NCBI GenBank assembly: GCA_030698625.1
Contig: JAUYMS010000037.1
Location: 1 to 55,769 of the forward strand
DNA from: Candidatus Omnitrophota bacterium
GTDB taxonomy: Bacteria > Omnitrophota > Omnitrophia > Omnitrophales > Aquincolibacteriaceae
Length of the DNA stretch: 55,769 bases
Direction: 5' to 3'
Position 1 is the stretch's first letter. Every line of letters begins with the position of its first letter. The notes under the pieces are model-generated. The model was not told the origin of the DNA. It saw nothing but the letters and a program-made list of their open reading frames with translations, and searched no databases. The translations under genes were made by a program, and so were the position numbers. Below, piece after piece: positions 52,215 to 55,769 of the stretch.

Positions 52215-52542
52215 CTATGAAATGTCTTTTTATGAAGGCTTGCTCAGAGAGCATCCGGATTATATCGACGCTCTGATTCCGCTGGCTGAGCTTTATACCA
52301 GCAAGGGACTCTACGAAAAGGGTCTTGATGTCGACCTGCGCCTGTCGCAACTACGCAAGAAAGATCCGGTGATCCATTACAATCTTGCCTGTAGTTTGTG
52401 TTTGGTCGGGCGCAAAAAGGAGGCTTTGACCGTATTGAAACGGGCAATCCGCTTAGGGTATTCAGATTTTGATCATCTTAGAAGGGACTCGGACCTGAAG
52501 ATCCTGCAAGGAGATCCGGAGTTCGAAAAACTTATTCCTTAA
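52201..52542 (+). CDS. Small TPR protein
   Basis: 113 residues with about two and a half tetratricopeptide repeats (DALIPLAELYTSKGLYEKGL, VIHYNLACSLCLVGRKKEAL), no signal peptide, so a cytoplasmic adaptor. The ending LGYSDFDHLRRDSDLKILQG is common in short TPR adaptors. It overlaps the preceding gene by 14 bases and the convergent exporter by four. Confidence 0.8.
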   Translation: MKIPDYEMSFYEGLLREHPDYIDALIPLAELYTSKGLYEKGLDVDLRLSQLRKKDPVIHYNLACSLCLVGRKKEALTVLKRAIRLGYSDFDHLRRDSDLKILQGDPEFEKLIP

Positions 52543-53345
52543 TCCATCCCCAGTCGTACCAGCCTGCCCGAAGATAACGCCGATTTGAACAGCCAGTTAA
52601 AAAATACCGCGCCGACCAAAAAGAACACGGCATTCAATGCAAAGGCGGCGAAGTAATGTGCGTAAGGAACGATACCTTTATTTAAAACTGCGCGCATGCC
52701 CTCGAAGACATAAGTGCTCGGCAGACACCTTGAGATAGGCTGTATCCAATTGGGAAGGACCGAAAGAGGGTAATAGATGGCGGACAACGGTTGCACGAGA
52801 AATGGGATGCCCCAAATCAGTGCCTCCGCCGCGTAGCCCCATCTAAGGAGAATGGCGGACGTAAAGACGCCCAGCGCCCACCCGAAGAGCAGCAGGTTTG
52901 CAGCGAGCGGAATCAAGGCGAAGCCCAGACTGGTAACCATGTTGAAGTGATAAAGCAAAATGGCAATAACGGTCAGGATCAAAGTGATGACTAGGCTCTT
53001 CAGCATGCCGTAGAGGAAAGTAGCCATTAGCCACTCCCAAAGACGCAGCGGCGAGACGAGAAGATTCATCAGATTCTGATGCCAGATTTCTTCCATAATG
53101 GAGATCGTCACGCCCTGCTGACTGCGGTAGAGAATATCCCAGAAAATCATGGCATTAATAAGAAAGACGACGAGTTGCGAGACGGAATCTTCGACCATTG
53201 TTTGTACGTAGATCGTTAGGAACCCCCAAACTAGAAGTTCGGTAACCGGCCAAAAGACGAGCTCAAGCGTTCTCGGCAAACTGCGCTTGTGAAGATAAAG
53301 GTAGCGCAGAAACATGGTCGAGATGCGGCGCAAGGAGTCTGTCAT
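52539..53345 (-). CDS. ABC-2 type transporter permease
   Basis: 268 residues from the ATG at 53345, which overlaps the ATPase gene stop (ATGA); the longer frame upstream lies inside the ATPase gene. Six hydrophobic segments, an N-terminal amphipathic helix and the PLSAIYYPLSVLPNWIQP loop before TYVFEGMRAVL match the family that exports polysaccharides, lipids or drugs. It acts with the ATPase at 53342. Confidence 0.9.
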   Translation of the reverse strand: MTDSLRRISTMFLRYLYLHKRSLPRTLELVFWPVTELLVWGFLTIYVQTMVEDSVSQLVVFLINAMIFWDILYRSQQGVTISIMEEIWHQNLMNLLVSPLRLWEWLMATFLYGMLKSLVITLILTVIAILLYHFNMVTSLGFALIPLAANLLLFGWALGVFTSAILLRWGYAAEALIWGIPFLVQPLSAIYYPLSVLPNWIQPISRCLPSTYVFEGMRAVLNKGIVPYAHYFAAFALNAVFFLVGAVFFNWLFKSALSSGRLVRLGMD

Positions 53346-54091
53346 GGTGTTCGCACCATTTTGATGAACGCCTCCTCGAGCGAGGAGGTTGAACAATGCC
53401 TGCGAATCTCTTCCGGGGTTCCCTCGACGATCTTCTTTCCCTTGTGGATGAACATGGCGCGATCGCAAAGATGTTCGACCTCTGCCATATTGTGCGAAGT
53501 GTAGAGAATCCCCATCTCCTTCTCGACTTGTACGTCCTTGATGATTTTCCTGACTTTGTCGGCCATATCGGGATCCAGACTCGAAGTCGGTTCGTCGAGA
53601 ATCAGAAGGACCGGATCATTGATGAGACTTTTGGCAAGATTGAGCCGCGTTTTCTCTCCGGAAGACAATGCCCCAGCCACACGATTGCCGAGATGGTCGA
53701 TTTCGAAAGTTTTTAAGAGCGCGCTGATTTTTTTCTCGACGTGTTTTACGCCATAAAGCCGGGCAAAGATTCGCAGATTTTCGCAAACCTTTAAATTAGC
53801 GGGGAGATCGCTGTCACCCGAACAGAAATTAATGCGGCTTGCGATGCTGTGGCGGTGTCTTGACGGAACCTTGCCGAGAACGCGCACCTCGCCTGAGGTC
53901 GGCGTTAGCAAACCCAGAATGATATCGATTGCCGTGGTTTTTCCTGCTCCGTTCGGACCGAGAAGGCCGAGGATTTCCCCTTGTTTTAACCGGAAGGAAA
54001 GGTTATACAATGCGGTTGTCTGCCCGTAGTTTTTGCAAATCTCTCGGGCGTCTATAAGCGTGCGAAGGTGATTCGTTGTTTGAGAAGACAT
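53342..54091 (-). CDS. ABC transporter ATP-binding protein
   Basis: 249 residues from ATG 54091; an alternative ATG at 54127 adds 12 residues, and neither has a strong ribosome site. Walker A GLLGPNGAGKTT, signature LSSGEKTRL, Walker B VLLILDEPTSSLDP and H-loop YTSHNM are intact. It drives the overlapping ABC-2 permease. The signature has LSSGE instead of LSGGQ, seen in ABC-2 exporters. Confidence 0.93.
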   Translation of the reverse strand: MSSQTTNHLRTLIDAREICKNYGQTTALYNLSFRLKQGEILGLLGPNGAGKTTAIDIILGLLTPTSGEVRVLGKVPSRHRHSIASRINFCSGDSDLPANLKVCENLRIFARLYGVKHVEKKISALLKTFEIDHLGNRVAGALSSGEKTRLNLAKSLINDPVLLILDEPTSSLDPDMADKVRKIIKDVQVEKEMGILYTSHNMAEVEHLCDRAMFIHKGKKIVEGTPEEIRRHCSTSSLEEAFIKMVRTP

Positions 54092-54145
54092 CCCGTAATT
54101 TTCGCATAAAAGAGTGCGTTCGTCCATGTCTGGGTAAAGACCACT

Positions 54146-55025
54146 ATGAAGACTCTTATCAAAAAAATTGAACAGATGCCGCAGTTTCGATGGATTAGGA
54201 GGAAACGGAAATTCCAGGCCCGCTTTCGCAATGAGAAGATGCTTTTAGCTGGAAAGCTTTCGGCCGGAGGGACACGGCAAAGCGTTCTATTCTTTACCGC
54301 GCCGCGAAGCGGTTCCGTCCTAACTTGGAGAATTTTACGCGATTTAACTGTCGAGGCCGGACTTGTCCCTCTGACTGTAAGGTCAGTACATCCGGTACTG
54401 CGGAAGAAAAGCTCCCCAGGTATTTGCAAACCATGAGTACCTTAAAGGTGTGTTTCAGGACCGGGGATTCTTGTTCGGTCCTTTCCGTCATCCCGCCTCG
54501 TGGCTGAAGGATTTATCACCGTATAGAATTTTGTTAATGCTCCGGGGTCCCCGCGATATGTTGACTTCGCGGTACTTCTTTCGGGCCTTCGGGCAACCCT
54601 TATCGGATGACGGTGTTCCTTGGAAGGCGGTACGCTCGCGGAAAAAGTCACGCGCCAGGGCCCGCAAGCTGGGCCCCGACCGGTTCGTCGTGGAAGGAAG
54701 CCCCGCCATGTTGAAGATTTACGAGTGGTATCGTAAGAAACTATTGCTGCGCCCGAATGTCCTGTTTGTGAAATACGAAAATATGATTCAGGGTTTTCGC
54801 GGGTGGTTGGCTTCGTTAACGGAATATCTTGAGCTTGACGTGCCGGCGGATAGCTACGCCCGGCTATTGCAAGAGGATCACTTCGGCATACAGGATGAAG
54901 ACGTCTATAGCCACAAGCGGCAAGTCCAAGCGGGGGATCACAAACGTAAATTGAAGCCGGAAACTATCGCTTTATTAAATAATCAATTTCGTGAAGTGCT
55001 GGCGGCTTTAAACTATCCGGAGTAA
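54146..55025 (+). pseudogene. Sulfotransferase, frameshifted
   Basis: Two frames together make one sulfotransferase of about 290 residues. Frame 1 (54146-54436) gives the PAPS-binding loop TAPRSGSVLTWRILRDLTVE. Frame 2, open from about 54381 to 55025, gives APQVFANHEYLKGVFQDRGF, LMLRGPRDMLTSRYF (3'-phosphate site) and the C-terminal part. The switch lies between about 54380 and 54420, near AAAA and CCCC runs, and fits one extra base or two lost. It could be a sequencing error or a real pseudogene. In the native form it would sulfate a surface glycan using PAPS. Confidence 0.8.
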
Positions 55026-55041
55026 GCCTCAGCGGCAGGCA

Positions 55042-55602
55042 TTAATTTTTACAGGGGATGGGAGTCAGCAGGCCTATCCACTGATAGGCAGTGGCCGATT
55101 CGATAAAGGGAAGCCCCGACAATACCCGCCACGCCTTCATCATGCCTTCCGACCAGTCAATGTCGTCGAGTACAATCATACCGCAAGCGGAAAGACGGGG
55201 AAGGATCTTGTGGACATACGAGAGGGTAGGCTCTTCCTCATGATGTCCGTCGATAAAGACAAAGTCGACCTCCCCTAGGGTTGCCAAGATGCCGTCTAGA
55301 GTATCTTGAAAGAAACCGTGAATCGAGGTGATGTTGCCGCCGAGTCCTGCCTTTTCAAAGTTGCTTCGCGCTATCCGAACAGGTTGGGAAGCTCCCTCTA
55401 GAGTTGTGATGTTCCCGGTGCCATTGAGTTTTGATGCCGCTGCTATATAAAGGGTCGAGATTCCGAATCCGGTTCCGAGCTCCAGTATCGTCATCGGTTG
55501 AAGTTCGCGCACAAGGCGGAAAAGGAATGGCCCGCGTTTAGGATGAATGCATGCACGTTCGGCAAACTGGGCGACAGTTTTTTGAGGAAATACCTCAGCC
55601 AC
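55042..55602 (-). CDS. Class I SAM methyltransferase, 5' end probably lost to IS insertion
   Basis: 186 visible residues. Motif I is ILELGTGFGISTLYIA, then ITTLEGASQPVRIARSNFEK and DFVFIDGHHEEEPTLSYVHK, as in the O-methyltransferase/Methyltransf_24 group. The frame stays open upstream of the GTG at 55602 with plausible protein sequence (DLQKIEEP) and meets a stop only where IS3 sequence begins near 55634. So the original start was probably removed by the insertion. It would have acted with the adjacent polysaccharide genes. Confidence 0.75.
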   Translation of the reverse strand: MAEVFPQKTVAQFAERACIHPKRGPFLFRLVRELQPMTILELGTGFGISTLYIAAASKLNGTGNITTLEGASQPVRIARSNFEKAGLGGNITSIHGFFQDTLDGILATLGEVDFVFIDGHHEEEPTLSYVHKILPRLSACGMIVLDDIDWSEGMMKAWRVLSGLPFIESATAYQWIGLLTPIPCKN

Positions 55603-55630
55603 CGGTTCTTCAATCTTTTGAAGGTCGGTC

Positions 55631-55769
55631 TGGTGTTACCCCTAAAAACCGTGCCGCTTGAAAGTTAAGTCTTCCGGTGTTAAAAAGCAGAAAGCCGGAG
55701 GCGAGCGATGCCAAGAAAACGACACACCGAAGAACAAATCATTGGAATTTTGAAGCAAGGCGAAGCAGG
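55631..55769 (+). mobile_element. Left end of an IS3-family element (right edge of window)
   Basis: The terminus TGTTACCCCTAAAAACCGTG begins near 55634, followed by a short leader with GGAGGCG before the OrfA ATG. This order of end, leader and OrfA is standard for IS3 elements. The rest is outside the window. Confidence 0.7.
55709..55769 (+). CDS. IS3-family transposase OrfA, N-terminal fragment (right edge)
   Basis: ATG at 55709 with GGAGGCGAGCG upstream; the 20 visible residues start MPRKRHTEEQIIGILKQGEA, a very common OrfA opening. It runs off the window edge. It differs from the left-edge OrfA, so a different IS3 subgroup is involved. Confidence 0.88.

Noticed and set aside
1-55769. CRISPR array, toxin-antitoxin, restriction or phage module
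   Set aside because: No regularly spaced repeats, no Cas, integrase, capsid or toxin motifs were seen on either strand.

Overview
The window reads as an almost complete contig of a Gram-negative, probably Omnitrophota (OP3) or related PVC-type bacterium. That placement is an inference. It rests on the 1919-residue secreted multidomain protein, two members of the exosortase-associated TIGR04073-type family, paired CarD-like proteins, paired LpxL-like acyltransferases, and many GTGA/ATGA-overlapping genes with GTG or TTG starts. No rRNA or tRNA gene was found. Both edges lie inside different IS3-family elements, which probably explains where the sequence ends.

Layout. 1-0.8 kb: nested mobile debris, in which an IS3 end abuts domains V-VI of a group II intron that sits inside a second IS3 transposase. 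0.9-6.5 kb: a tight five-gene mannoside-type operon (glycosyltransferase fusion, GH130, cupin, GT4, GH130). 6.6-11.7 kb: ABC-F ATPase, a P-loop protein divergent from an isoaspartyl peptidase, and a flavin-barrel/GGDEF fusion. 11.7-15.1 kb: very small basic or zinc-ribbon proteins, two CarD-like proteins and a cold-shock protein. 15.3-18.0 kb: two lipid A-type acyltransferases flanking a TIGR04073-type protein. 18.0-23.9 kb: an HxlR regulator with twin operators, SnoaL-like protein, CysD/CysN, phosphoglycerate mutase, MsrA, a short cupin and a second TIGR04073-like protein. 24.0-30.9 kb: a secreted unknown and the giant ChaN-like/GH13/GlnE-like protein.

31.1-39.8 kb is a central-carbon block: a thiamine-diphosphate enzyme, aldehyde dehydrogenase, glutamate dehydrogenase and malic enzyme in one operon, facing isocitrate lyase and malate synthase. 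The first pair fits the 2-oxoglutarate decarboxylase/succinic semialdehyde dehydrogenase bypass known from cyanobacteria. With the glyoxylate shunt this would give a TCA cycle that does not need 2-oxoglutarate dehydrogenase.

39.9-55.6 kb is DNA repair plus a surface-polysaccharide and regulation region: exonuclease III, two SGNH hydrolases, methyltransferases, a flippase, an EAL protein, TPR proteins, a HAD hydrolase, a histone-deacetylase-like enzyme, an RmlD-like reductase, an ABC-2 exporter, a frameshifted sulfotransferase, and a methyltransferase whose 5' end was apparently cut by the right-hand IS3 element. Most functions are assigned from motifs read by eye; no database search was run.
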